Below, one piece after another: positions 19,414 to 28,343 of a DNA stretch of 56,585 nt (position 1 is its first letter; every line of letters begins with the position of its first letter). This stretch comes from Methylocystaceae bacterium (lineage in GTDB: Bacteria; Pseudomonadota; Alphaproteobacteria; Rhizobiales; Beijerinckiaceae). Both the position numbers and the translations under genes were made by a program. The notes under the pieces were generated by a model. The model saw only the letters and a program-made list of their open reading frames with translations. It was not told the DNA's origin and did no database searches. The DNA lies in contig WSXZ01000064.1 of assembly GCA_009773555.1 (NCBI GenBank), positions 1 to 56,585 of the forward strand. The letters are read 5' to 3'.

Positions 19414-20709
19414 CTACGCTTCAAGTGAATGGCCGACGTCGGCGGCGCCACGGAGATTGCGCGGCGCGTGAAATTTCGAGATCGTTTCCTCAACGGCGTC
19501 GAGCGCGAGATCGAGGTCGTCTTGCGAGATGACAAAGGGCGGCGCCAAGCGCACGACCGTGTGATGCGTCGCGGTCGTCAGCACGCCTTTGTCAAGCAAG
19601 CCTTCGCAGATTTCTCGTGCGCTCGCGTAGCGCGGATCTATGTCGACGCCGGCCCAGAGGCCGCGCCCGCGAACTTCGCTGATCGCCGGCGCGCGCATCG
19701 CGTGCAGCCGCTGCAGCATTCTTGCGCCAAGCGCTTGGCTGCGTTCGACCAGCCGTTCGTCGCGAATGACATGCAGCGCCTCCAAACCGACGGCGGCGGC
19801 GAGAGCGTTGCCGCCGAATGTCGATCCGTGCGAGCCGGGCGTGAAAACATCCATCACCTCGCGTTTCGCCACGAAAGCGGAGACGGGCAGAACGCCGCCG
19901 CCGAGCGCCTTTCCGAGCATCACGCCGTCGGGAAGAACATTTTCATGCTCAAAAGCGAACCAGGCGCCGCTGCGCCCCAATCCGGATTGGATTTCGTCCA
20001 GCAGCAACAAAACGCCGCGTTCGTCGCACAATCGGCGTAGCCCCGCGAGCCAGCCGTCCGGCGGCACAATGACGCCCGCCTCTCCCTGGATCGGCTCCAC
20101 GAGAATAGCGGCGGTCCGCGGAGTGATGGCGGCTTCAAAGGCCGCGAGATCGCCAAACGGGGCGGCGCAAAAGCCCGGCATGAAGGGGCCAAACCCGTCT
20201 CGATATTCGCGTTCCGAGGAGAAGCTGATGATCGTGGTGGTGCGCCCATGGAAATTGCCAGCAGCGACGATAATCTCGGGGTCGGCGACGCCCTTTACGC
20301 GATTACCCCAGCGGCGCGCCGCTTTGATCGCCGTTTCCACAGCCTCCGCGCCGGTGTTCATTGGGAGCGCGACGTCGAGTCCTGTCAGGGTGCAGAGCTC
20401 CTCGAGAAACGGCGCGAGCCGGTCATTGTAAAAGGCGCGGGACGGAACGGCGAGCCGCTGCGCCTGCTCAGCGAGCTTTGCAAGGATTCGGGGATGCGCA
20501 TGACCGAGGCTCACAGCCGAATAGGCGCTCATCATGTCGGTGTAGCGCCGGCCTTCCACATCCCACAGATATGCGCCCTGTCCCCGCGTGAGCATGACGG
20601 GCAGCGGGTCGTAGTTTCCGGCGACGTGGGGGTTCCTGAACTCCGAGTTGTCCATATCCGAGAGCTTTTGGCGCGCATTCGCATTGGATAAATGCGTGCG
20701 AACGATCAT
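19414..20709 (-). CDS. Class III aminotransferase, ornithine aminotransferase-like
   Basis: A 431-residue PLP-dependent class III aminotransferase. NTGAEAVETAIKAARRWG (118-135) is the signature of ornithine delta-aminotransferase, DEIQ at 238-241 binds the cofactor, and K267 in LGKALGGG is the Schiff-base lysine. It lies divergently 16 bases from an aminoadipate-semialdehyde dehydrogenase gene. It could therefore supply glutamate semialdehyde from ornithine, or aminoadipate semialdehyde from lysine. The very short gap suggests that the true starts of both genes are further in; an ATG at 20655 (MDNSEFRNP) is a good alternative here. Confidence 0.9.
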   Translation of the reverse strand: MIVRTHLSNANARQKLSDMDNSEFRNPHVAGNYDPLPVMLTRGQGAYLWDVEGRRYTDMMSAYSAVSLGHAHPRILAKLAEQAQRLAVPSRAFYNDRLAPFLEELCTLTGLDVALPMNTGAEAVETAIKAARRWGNRVKGVADPEIIVAAGNFHGRTTTIISFSSEREYRDGFGPFMPGFCAAPFGDLAAFEAAITPRTAAILVEPIQGEAGVIVPPDGWLAGLRRLCDERGVLLLLDEIQSGLGRSGAWFAFEHENVLPDGVMLGKALGGGVLPVSAFVAKREVMDVFTPGSHGSTFGGNALAAAVGLEALHVIRDERLVERSQALGARMLQRLHAMRAPAISEVRGRGLWAGVDIDPRYASAREICEGLLDKGVLTTATHHTVVRLAPPFVISQDDLDLALDAVEETISKFHAPRNLRGAADVGHSLEA

Positions 20710-20725
20710 GTACTGACTACATTAC

Positions 20726-22324
20726 ATGGGGACATGCGGGGCGCGGCGCCAGCCGCGCAGCAGCCGCGAACATCGGGAGTTGGAATTGGCGGCGCGCGCT
20801 TTAGATCCTGGCCTCGCCGGGGAAGCTGCGGCCCTCCTGCGCACGCTCGGGGTCCAATCACAGATGTTTGAGCGCGGCTCGGTGACGATGCGCTCGCCGA
20901 TTACTGGCGAGATCATCGCGCGCGTCGACGGCGTGGATACGGTGGCGGCGCATGGCGCCATCGCCCGCGCCGCGAATGCGTTTCGCATCTGGCGCAACGT
21001 CCCGGCGCCCCGCCGGGGCGAGTTCGTGCGCCTGCTGGGCGAGGAGCTACGCGCCGCCAAGACCGAGTTGGCGCATCTTGTCACGATCGAAGCGGGCAAA
21101 ATCACCACGGAGGGCCTCGGCGAAGTCCAGGAGATGATCGACATCTGCGACTTCGCCGTGGGCCTCTCGCGTCAGCTTCACGGCTTGACCATCGCCACCG
21201 AACGCCGCGGCCATCGGATGATGGAGATCTGGCGCCCGCTCGGCGTTGTCGGCATCATCACCAGCTTCAACTTTCCTGTCGCCGTTTGGGCCTGGAACGC
21301 GGCGCTTGCGCTGGTCTGCGGAAATACGCTGATTTGGAAGCCTTCGGAAAAGACGCCGCTTGTGGCGCTCGCGACTCACGCGCTGTTCGAGCGCGCCGCA
21401 GCGCGTTTCGGCGAGGCGCCGGACGGGCTTTCAACCGTGCTTGTCGGCGGGCGCGACGTCGGTGAAATGCTTGTCGAAGACGCGCGGGTTCAACTCGTTT
21501 CCGCGACGGGTTCGACGGCGATGGGGCGCGCGATTGCGCCGCGCCTCGCGCAGCGTTTCGCGAAGTCTATTCTGGAGCTTGGCGGCAACAACGCCGCCAT
21601 TGTTTGCGCCTCTGCGTCGCTTGATCTCGCCGTTCGTGCAATCGCGTTCTCGGCCATGGGCACGGCGGGCCAGCGCTGCACGACGCTGCGGCGGCTGATC
21701 GTGCATGAAGACGTCTATGACGAGCTTCTCGGCCGCTTGCGGCGCGCCTACGCCTCAGTTGCGGTCGGCGATCCCCGCGACGGCGCCGCGCTTGTCGGCC
21801 CGCTCATCGATCAGGACGCCTATGCGGCGATGCGCGCCGCGCTCGACGAAGCGCGTGCAGCAGGGGGCGTGATCCTCGGCGGAGAACGCGTGCTGACAGA
21901 GAAATTCCCCGACGCGTTCTACGTCCGCCCGGCGCTCGTCGAAATGCCGGGGCAGACGGACGTCGTGCGGCGGGAGACATTCGCGCCGATCCTTTACGTG
22001 ATGAAGTTCCGCAGCCTCAATGAAGCGATAGAGCTGAATAACGATGTCGCACATGGCCTTGCGTCATCGATCTTTACCGCGCGTCTGGACGAAGCCGAGC
22101 GCTTCATGGCCGCCGACGGATCGGATTGCGGCATCGTCAATGTGAACATCGGACCTTCCGGCGCCGAAATCGGGGGAGCCTTCGGCGGCGAGAAGGATAC
22201 GGGCGGCGGCCGCGAAGCGGGGTCGGACTGCTGGAAGTTCTATATGCGCCGCGCCACCAACACGATTAACTATTCAGGCGAACTGCCGCTGGCGCAGGGC
22301 GTCAAATTTGATCTGAGTGTCTAG
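20726..22324 (+). CDS. amaB: Aldehyde dehydrogenase, aminoadipate-semialdehyde dehydrogenase-like (ALDH7/AmaB)
   Basis: An aldehyde dehydrogenase of the ALDH7 type. It has SFNFPVAVWAWN (family Asn for the oxyanion hole), the catalytic Glu region ELGGNNA and the catalytic Cys in GTAGQRCTTLRR. The C-terminal region has GAEIGGAFGGEKDTGGGREAGSD, typical of antiquitin/AmaB. These enzymes oxidise 2-aminoadipate 6-semialdehyde to 2-aminoadipate with NAD(P). The first 20 residues of the open frame are not conserved; a TTG at 20786 with GGGAG six bases before it may be the real start. The following HglS gene completes a lysine catabolic segment. Confidence 0.9.
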   Translation: MGTCGARRQPRSSREHRELELAARALDPGLAGEAAALLRTLGVQSQMFERGSVTMRSPITGEIIARVDGVDTVAAHGAIARAANAFRIWRNVPAPRRGEFVRLLGEELRAAKTELAHLVTIEAGKITTEGLGEVQEMIDICDFAVGLSRQLHGLTIATERRGHRMMEIWRPLGVVGIITSFNFPVAVWAWNAALALVCGNTLIWKPSEKTPLVALATHALFERAAARFGEAPDGLSTVLVGGRDVGEMLVEDARVQLVSATGSTAMGRAIAPRLAQRFAKSILELGGNNAAIVCASASLDLAVRAIAFSAMGTAGQRCTTLRRLIVHEDVYDELLGRLRRAYASVAVGDPRDGAALVGPLIDQDAYAAMRAALDEARAAGGVILGGERVLTEKFPDAFYVRPALVEMPGQTDVVRRETFAPILYVMKFRSLNEAIELNNDVAHGLASSIFTARLDEAERFMAADGSDCGIVNVNIGPSGAEIGGAFGGEKDTGGGREAGSDCWKFYMRRATNTINYSGELPLAQGVKFDLSV

Positions 22325-22395
22325 CGCATGACGCTACGCTCATGATTTCCGCCGCTGCTGGATTAAATACGCGTTGATAGCGAAGGTCACAAAAA

Positions 22396-23841
22396 ATGAA
22401 CGACGCTTCCGCTGACTCGATTCGGACGATGTTCGCATCGGCGGTCTCGGACATGTATCAGGCCGAAACGCCGCAGTATAGCGCGATGCAGGCGCTCGTC
22501 GCCGAGGTCAACCGGCAAACGCTCGCCGACGCGCCGCAACTCAAGCGGCGGCTGGCGGAAAACAACGAACTCGAGCGACTCGACGTTGAGCGCCATGGCG
22601 CGATTCGCGTCGGAACCGCCGAGGAATTGTCGATGCTGCGGCGGCTCTTCGCCATCATGGGAATGGCGCCCGTCGGCTATTACGATCTGTCGATCGCCGG
22701 AATTCCGGTGCATTCGACGGCGTTCCGACCGATCCGCGAGAGCGCATTGCGGGCGAGCCCATTTCGAATTTTTACGTCGCTTCTCAGACTGGATCTCATC
22801 GCCGATGCGCAGGCGCGCGAGATCGCCGCCAAGGTTCTGGCGCAGCGCGACATTTTTACGCCGCGCTGCCGAACGCTGATCGATCTCTTCGAAAGGCGTG
22901 GGTTTGACGAGGGAGAGGCGCGCGAATTTGTCCTGGAGGCGGCGAAGACCTTTCGCTGGAACGGGCAGGCGACGGTTTCATCGGCGGTCTATCGGACGCT
23001 GCATGCGACACATCCGTTGCTCGCCGACATCGTCTGTTTCAAGGGACCGCACATCAACCATCTCACCTTGCACGCGCTCGATATCGACGCCGCGCACAGC
23101 GCCATGGCGGCGCGCGGCATGAATCCGAAAGCGATTGTCGAGGGGCCCCCGCGTCGCCGCTGCCCGATCCTGTTGCGCCAGACGAGCTTCAAGGCGCGCC
23201 CCGAGCCTGTCGAATTCATCGAGGAAGACGGCCGGCGCGTGAGGGGCGCCCATGCTGCGCGCTTCGGCGAGATCGAGCAGAGAGGCGCGGCGCTGACCGC
23301 GAAGGGCCGCGCGCTTTACGACAGGCTTCTCGCCGAAGCCCAGGCCGCGGTTCCGCTCGCGACAGACGGCGCCAATGCGCTCGCCTTTAACGAGGAGCTG
23401 GTGCGGCGCTTCGCGGCGTTTCCCGATGACGATGAGGCGCTGCGACGCGAAAAGCTCGCCTTCTTCCATTATTCGGCCGATCCAAGCGCGAGAGGAAGTG
23501 AGCCCCTGTCTCCTCCCTCGCTCGAAGATCTTCTGCGGACGGGCGTTCTGCGCGCCGAACCGATCGTTTACGAGGATTTCCTGCCGGTTAGCGCCGCAGG
23601 GATTTTTCGCTCGAATCTTGGGGAGCATGGCGAAGAGCAATTGATCGAGCGCGCCGACCGACGCGCCTTCGAGGCCGCGCTCGGTGCGCCGGTTTTGGAT
23701 GAACTCGCGCTCTATGAGGAAGCGGAGACGCGCTCCTTAGGGGACAGCCTGCAGGCGCTTGGCGTCGATCGCGCCGCTTCGGTTCAACCGCCAAAATCGG
23801 GCGCCGGGCATATTGGCGCGGCGGAAAGCAGCCATAACTGA
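22396..23841 (+). CDS. hglS: 2-oxoadipate dioxygenase/decarboxylase (HglS, DUF1338)
   Basis: A 481-residue DUF1338 protein. The vicinal-oxygen-chelate-like core has the conserved VHSTAFRP (H106), the second metal His in the GPHINHLTLHALD segment (about 220) and an acidic ligand around EFIEEDGRRV. HglS is an Fe(II) enzyme that converts 2-oxoadipate plus O2 to D-2-hydroxyglutarate and CO2, in the lysine pathway through 2-aminoadipate. It follows the AmaB-like dehydrogenase by 71 bases on the same strand. The length fits the family, and the function is well supported by both motif and neighbour. Confidence 0.92.
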   Translation: MNDASADSIRTMFASAVSDMYQAETPQYSAMQALVAEVNRQTLADAPQLKRRLAENNELERLDVERHGAIRVGTAEELSMLRRLFAIMGMAPVGYYDLSIAGIPVHSTAFRPIRESALRASPFRIFTSLLRLDLIADAQAREIAAKVLAQRDIFTPRCRTLIDLFERRGFDEGEAREFVLEAAKTFRWNGQATVSSAVYRTLHATHPLLADIVCFKGPHINHLTLHALDIDAAHSAMAARGMNPKAIVEGPPRRRCPILLRQTSFKARPEPVEFIEEDGRRVRGAHAARFGEIEQRGAALTAKGRALYDRLLAEAQAAVPLATDGANALAFNEELVRRFAAFPDDDEALRREKLAFFHYSADPSARGSEPLSPPSLEDLLRTGVLRAEPIVYEDFLPVSAAGIFRSNLGEHGEEQLIERADRRAFEAALGAPVLDELALYEEAETRSLGDSLQALGVDRAASVQPPKSGAGHIGAAESSHN

Positions 23842-23860
23842 GGGGTAGGGCGCTCGACGC

Positions 23861-24883
23861 ATGGGCGGAGGCGCCGCGGTATCGGAACGCATGCGACGCA
23901 TCCTGGTTACGGGCGCCCTCGGCCAGATCGGCGCGGAACTGACGCCGGCGCTGCGAGAGCGATATGGCGCGGCGCGCGTCATCGCCTCAGACCTCGCAGA
24001 GGAGGGGCTAGCTGACGATCTTTATGAGCGCCTCGACTGTACTCAGGCGGAAGCGGTCGCCGATCTGATGCGCCGGCGCGACATCGACGTCGTCTACCAC
24101 CTCGCAGCGCTTCTTTCCGCCGTCGCCGAGGACAGGCCGCAGGCCGCCTGGAGCGTCAATATGAGCGGCCTCTACAATGTGCTGGAGGCGGCGCGTCGCT
24201 TCGGTTGCCGAGTGTTTTTCCCAAGCTCCATTGCGGCGTTCGGGCCCTCGACGCCACGCCGTGGCACGCCGCAGATCACGATTCAGCGACCGACGACCAT
24301 CTACGGCGTCACCAAGGTCGCCGGCGAATTGCTCTGCGACTATTACGCGACGCGCTTTGGCGTCGACGCGCGCGGATTGCGCCTGCCGGGTCTCGTTTCT
24401 TTCGCGGCGCCGCCGGGCGGCGGCACGACCGACTACGCCGTCGAAATGTTTCGCGCCGCTGCTCGGCGCAAGCGCTATTCCTGCTTCCTTGCTGCAGAGA
24501 CCCGTCTCGACATGATGTATATGCCGGACGCGACGCGCGCGATCATGGAGCTCATGGAGGCTGAGCCCGAGCGCCTGCGGTTTCGCAATGCGTATAACGT
24601 CACCGGCATGAGCGTCACGCCGCGAGAAATCGCCGCGGAAATTCGCAAACACGCGCCCTCCTTCGCCGTGGACTACCGCATTGACCCGTTACGCCAAGCG
24701 ATCGCCGACTCCTGGCCGCAGTCGCTTGACGCCAACGCGGCGCGCGAAGATTGGGGGTTTGCGCCGCGCTTCGATCTCGCCGCCATGACGCGGGATATGC
24801 TCGCGCGTCTTGGCGCGGCGACAGATCCATTTGACGATCCCAATTCTGACGAGGTCCCCAATGCCAATGCAGGGTTTGGCTAA
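23861..24883 (+). CDS. L-threonine 3-dehydrogenase, SDR (epimerase-like) type
   Basis: A 340-residue extended short-chain dehydrogenase. The NAD motif GALGQIG lies at about residues 18-24, the catalytic YGVTK at about 147-151, with a Ser in the FPSSIAAFGP segment. The sequence matches the UDP-glucose epimerase-like threonine dehydrogenases rather than zinc TDH. It oxidises L-threonine to 2-amino-3-ketobutyrate. Its end overlaps the kbl start by 23 bases, which fits the two-step threonine-to-glycine pathway. The start may be the ATG at 23891 (MRRILVTG), since the first ten residues are not conserved. Confidence 0.9.
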   Translation: MGGGAAVSERMRRILVTGALGQIGAELTPALRERYGAARVIASDLAEEGLADDLYERLDCTQAEAVADLMRRRDIDVVYHLAALLSAVAEDRPQAAWSVNMSGLYNVLEAARRFGCRVFFPSSIAAFGPSTPRRGTPQITIQRPTTIYGVTKVAGELLCDYYATRFGVDARGLRLPGLVSFAAPPGGGTTDYAVEMFRAAARRKRYSCFLAAETRLDMMYMPDATRAIMELMEAEPERLRFRNAYNVTGMSVTPREIAAEIRKHAPSFAVDYRIDPLRQAIADSWPQSLDANAAREDWGFAPRFDLAAMTRDMLARLGAATDPFDDPNSDEVPNANAGFG

Positions 24884-26084
24884 GGCGCTCGCCGCGCAGC
24901 TCGGCGAACTTTCGCAGGCCGGACTGCTCAAGGGCGCGGAAAGCGTGCTCTGTGGCGTCATTGGGCCGCGTGAGGGCCACGGTCCGCGCTTTCTCATCGA
25001 AGGCGAAGGCGATAAGCCGTTCCTGCGCATGAACGCCAACAATTATCTCGGCATGTCGCTGCGCGAAGAGGTGATTGACGCCGAAGATGCGGCGGCGACG
25101 AACTATGGCGCCGGGCCCGGCGCGGTGCGCTTTATCAGCGGCACCTGGTCGCCTCATGTCGCCTTGGAGCGTCGGCTCGCCGCCTTTCATTCGCGGCCGT
25201 CGGCGATCATCTTTTCGTCGGCCTATGCGGCGATCATGGGCCTCATTCCGCAGCTCGTCAGCAAGAAGACCGCCGTCATCAGCGACGAGCTCAATCACAA
25301 TTGCATCATCAATGCGATCTCGCTTGCGGCGCCTGCGGAGAAGCGGATCTACAAACATCTCGATATGGGCGAACTCGAGCGCTGTCTCGACGAGACCGCG
25401 AAATCATGCACCCGCGCCATCATCGTAACCGATGGCGTATTCAGCATGCGCGGCGATCACGCGCCGCTAGACCGCATCATGACGCTGGCGCGCAGTCGCG
25501 ATAACGCCTTCGCGGAGGGGGCGATCGTCGTCGTCGACGATTCACACGGCGTTGGCGCGCTCGGCGCGACCGGGCGCGGCGCGGAGGAATATACGCGGTC
25601 AGTTCCGGTCGACATTCTGGTGGCGACGCTCGGCAAGGCCTTCGGCGTCAATGGCGGCTATGTCGTCGGCGATTTTTACGTTTACTCGAATCCCATCACG
25701 CCGGCGGAAGCCGCCGCCGCGCATAAGGCGATCGACCTTCTGGACAGTCCGGATGGCCTGTCCTTGCTCGAGCATCTGCGCGCCATGACCGCACGCTTCA
25801 AGGCGGGACTTGTCAGGCTTGGCTTCGAGACGCTGCCCGGTGAGCATCCGGTCGCGCCGCTCGTGACCCGCGACAGCGCCCGCACCGTGGCGCTCGTCGA
25901 GCATCTGCGACGGCGAGGCATATTGGTTACTGGGCTGACCTATCCGGTCGTGCCGAGGGGCGACGAGGAGATCCGCTTTCAGATCAGCGCGGATCACACG
26001 GCCGCCGACATCGACGCGGCGTTGGTGGCGCTGGCCGAAATGGCGGAGGCGAATGTTCGGCTGGCGCGGGCGAAGCAGTTTTAG
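24861..26084 (+). CDS. kbl: 2-amino-3-ketobutyrate CoA ligase (glycine C-acetyltransferase)
   Basis: A 407-residue alpha-oxoamine synthase. Family stretches include NNYLGMS near residue 53, SAYAAIMGLIPQL, DELNHNCIINAISL, DDSHGVGALG and the PLP-Lys in ATLGKAFGVNGGY. The ATG at 24861 has GAGG six bases upstream, so the longer open frame from 24810 is not needed. It uses CoA to split 2-amino-3-ketobutyrate into glycine and acetyl-CoA. It is translationally coupled to the threonine dehydrogenase. Glycine made here could feed C1-folate metabolism with the upstream dimethylglycine-dehydrogenase-like enzyme (inference). Confidence 0.93.
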   Translation: MPMQGLAKALAAQLGELSQAGLLKGAESVLCGVIGPREGHGPRFLIEGEGDKPFLRMNANNYLGMSLREEVIDAEDAAATNYGAGPGAVRFISGTWSPHVALERRLAAFHSRPSAIIFSSAYAAIMGLIPQLVSKKTAVISDELNHNCIINAISLAAPAEKRIYKHLDMGELERCLDETAKSCTRAIIVTDGVFSMRGDHAPLDRIMTLARSRDNAFAEGAIVVVDDSHGVGALGATGRGAEEYTRSVPVDILVATLGKAFGVNGGYVVGDFYVYSNPITPAEAAAAHKAIDLLDSPDGLSLLEHLRAMTARFKAGLVRLGFETLPGEHPVAPLVTRDSARTVALVEHLRRRGILVTGLTYPVVPRGDEEIRFQISADHTAADIDAALVALAEMAEANVRLARAKQF

Positions 26085-26147
26085 CGCGCTATTTACAGTG
26101 GCGGCGCCGCCTGATTTTCGAGCGCGGCGACAGCCGAGGAAGCATCC

Positions 26148-27425
26148 ATGGACAGCGCGCGTTACCATAAGGCGAGCATCGGAAACCGCTTGCTTCAGCC
26201 GGAAACGCTCATGCTGGGCTACGGCTACGATCCGACGCTGTCGGAAGGCGCGGTTAAGCCGCCGGTATTTCTGACGTCGACCTTCGTGTTTCGGACGGCC
26301 GAAGAGGGGCGCGACTTCTTCGACTATATGGCCGGCCGTCGTGCGCCGCCGGAAGGCGAAGAATCCGGACTCGTCTATTCACGGTTCAACCATCCCAATC
26401 TCGAGATCGTCGAGGATCGCCTGGCGATCTACGAGCACGCCGAATGCGGTCTCGTCTTTTCCTCCGGCATGTCGGCGATCGTCACGACGATTCTCGCCTT
26501 CGCGCGCCCAGGAGAAACGATCCTGCGCAGCCGTCCGCTCTATGGCGGGACGGAAGTTCTCATCGACAAGACGCTGGCGCCGTTCGGATTGACTGGCGTC
26601 GGCTTCACCAACGGGCTCGACGAAGACAATATCCGCGCCGCGGCCGCGCGCGCGATGGACGTCGGACGCATCGCGATGATCTTCATCGAGACGCCGTCCA
26701 ATCCCATGAACAGCCTGGTTGATATCGCCCTGGTGCGACGTATCGCCGAAGATGTCGCGGAAAAACAGGGCTCGTGGCCGGTCATTTGCTGCGACAACAC
26801 GCTGCTCGGCCCCGTTTTCCAATCGCCGCTCCGGCACGGCGCCGATTTATCGCTGTATTCGCTGACGAAGTATGTCGGCGGGCACAGCGATCTCATCGGC
26901 GGCGCGGTCGTCGGATCCTGCGCGCATCTGAAGACCATTCGCGCGATGCGCAGCGCCATCGGCACGCAGCTTGACGCGCATTCCTGCTGGATGCTTGGGC
27001 GATCGCTTGAGACATTGTCGTTGCGCATGAATAGGGCGGCGGAGAATGCCGCGATCGTCGCGGAATTTCTCGCCGGTCATCCCAAGGTGGCCCGCGTTCA
27101 CTACCCGCCGCTGCTGCCGGCCGACCATCCCGAAAGGTTGTTGATGGCGCGCCAGTCGAGTTCCGCCGGCTCCACCTTCTCTTTCGAGGTCTTGGGCGGA
27201 CAAGCCGAAGCCTTCGCCTTCCTCAATCGGCTGCAGATCTTCAAGCTCGCCGTCAGCCTCGGCGGCACCGAATCGTTGATTTGTCATCCGACGACCACTG
27301 TGCATTCGGGGCTCACCGAAGAGGCCCGCCGCGAAATCGGCATTACGCCTTCGCTCATTCGCGCTTCGATCGGCATCGAACATCCGGACGATCTTATCGC
27401 CGATCTGGCGCAGGCCTTCGCTTAA
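26148..27425 (+). CDS. Cystathionine gamma-synthase family PLP enzyme
   Basis: A 425-residue Cys/Met metabolism PLP enzyme. The motifs are YSRFNHPN near residue 80, SSGMSAI at about 107, [20 protein letters not shown] and the PLP-Lys in [12 protein letters not shown]. The subgroup with an N-terminal [18 protein letters not shown] extension is usually labelled only as cystathionine gamma-synthase family or methionine gamma-lyase-like. It follows kbl by 63 bases and ends the amino-acid block. A lyase degrading a sulphur amino acid would fit the catabolic neighbours, but biosynthesis cannot be excluded. Confidence 0.88.
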   Translation: MDSARYHKASIGNRLLQPETLMLGYGYDPTLSEGAVKPPVFLTSTFVFRTAEEGRDFFDYMAGRRAPPEGEESGLVYSRFNHPNLEIVEDRLAIYEHAECGLVFSSGMSAIVTTILAFARPGETILRSRPLYGGTEVLIDKTLAPFGLTGVGFTNGLDEDNIRAAAARAMDVGRIAMIFIETPSNPMNSLVDIALVRRIAEDVAEKQGSWPVICCDNTLLGPVFQSPLRHGADLSLYSLTKYVGGHSDLIGGAVVGSCAHLKTIRAMRSAIGTQLDAHSCWMLGRSLETLSLRMNRAAENAAIVAEFLAGHPKVARVHYPPLLPADHPERLLMARQSSSAGSTFSFEVLGGQAEAFAFLNRLQIFKLAVSLGGTESLICHPTTTVHSGLTEEARREIGITPSLIRASIGIEHPDDLIADLAQAFA

Positions 27426-27547
27426 CGCGAAGTTAACCGTCGCGGTCGGCTTAGCGGAGACTGTGCGCTGGGGCCTGTTAATCGCTCGCCGCAGACATAT
27501 CTATTTGCAAGAGACTTTCGTGGTCATCATCGAGCTGAGACTGGACA

Positions 27548-27880
27548 ATGAGAGCAGCGAAGGAAGTGCGAGACGACCGAACCGTTCTGAGCATCCAGGA
27601 GGATCGCATCGATGCGCACAACTCCGGCGAGCTCAAGGACTTGGTGCTTAAGACGCTCGAAGGCGGCGCCAAGAACGTCGTCATCGACTTGGCGAGAGTT
27701 CAGTTCATCGACAGCTCAGGGCTCGGGGCGCTGCTCTCCGGCTACAAGAATGCGACTTTGCGTTCGAGCGGGTTCGCTTTGGCGGGTCTGCAGCCGCGTG
27801 TCAGGTCGATGTTCGAACTGACGCGACTGCACCGCGTTTTCGACATCTATCCAAGCTTGCAGTTGGCGCTGAGCGCGTGA
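27548..27880 (+). CDS. STAS-domain anti-sigma factor antagonist
   Basis: A 110-residue single STAS domain of the SpoIIAA/RsbV type. The phosphorylatable Ser is S57 in the FIDSSGLGALL segment. The unphosphorylated form would bind the partner-switching kinase, and the phosphorylated form releases it. It is the first gene of a string with the anti-sigma-like kinase (9-base gap), NAD-glutamate dehydrogenase and a PP2C phosphatase. No sigma factor gene is in the window. Confidence 0.92.
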   Translation: MRAAKEVRDDRTVLSIQEDRIDAHNSGELKDLVLKTLEGGAKNVVIDLARVQFIDSSGLGALLSGYKNATLRSSGFALAGLQPRVRSMFELTRLHRVFDIYPSLQLALSA

Positions 27881-27889
27881 GTCCGCGAA

Positions 27890-28336
27890 ATGGGGTGGGC
27901 GGTGATCGAGATGTGCGAGACATTCGTCAATCTGGACATCGTCGTTCCCAGTCAAACACGATATTTGCGCCTCGTTGGCGCGATCGCCGAGCAGCTGGCG
28001 AAAGAGCTGGACGTCCAGGAGGACACACGAGACACCCTGGCTTTTCACCTCAATCTTGCGCTGACCGAGGCGGTCGCCAACGCCATTCAGTATAGCTCCG
28101 CGGCAAAGTCGACCGACTCCGTTCGGATCTGCTTTTCGGTGGACGACGCCTATCTTTCCGTCCGGGTTTTCGATCACGGCGGAGGTTTCGACCTTGCTGC
28201 TCTGCCGTCGCCCGAGTTCGATGAACTTCGCGAGCGCGGCCGCGGCATATTCTTCATTCGCTCTGTGATGGACTCTGTTCAATATCACAAGACGGATTCG
28301 GGCAATGTTCTCGAAATGCGCAAGAAGATCGCCTAG
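27890..28336 (+). CDS. Anti-sigma-type serine kinase (RsbW/SpoIIAB-like GHKL ATPase)
   Basis: A 148-residue HATPase_c_2 protein. The N-box is ALTEAVANAIQYS (Glu and Asn for Mg-ATP), the G1 box is FDHGGGFD and the G2 box RGRGIFFIRSVMD. This is the stand-alone kinase fold of RsbW/SpoIIAB, which phosphorylates the STAS protein on Ser and sequesters a sigma factor or another target. Its position between the STAS gene and the glutamate dehydrogenase, with a PP2C phosphatase downstream, gives all three roles of a partner switch. An ATG at 27911 is an alternative start. Confidence 0.9.
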   Translation: MGWAVIEMCETFVNLDIVVPSQTRYLRLVGAIAEQLAKELDVQEDTRDTLAFHLNLALTEAVANAIQYSSAAKSTDSVRICFSVDDAYLSVRVFDHGGGFDLAALPSPEFDELRERGRGIFFIRSVMDSVQYHKTDSGNVLEMRKKIA

Positions 28337-28343
28337 CTGATGG

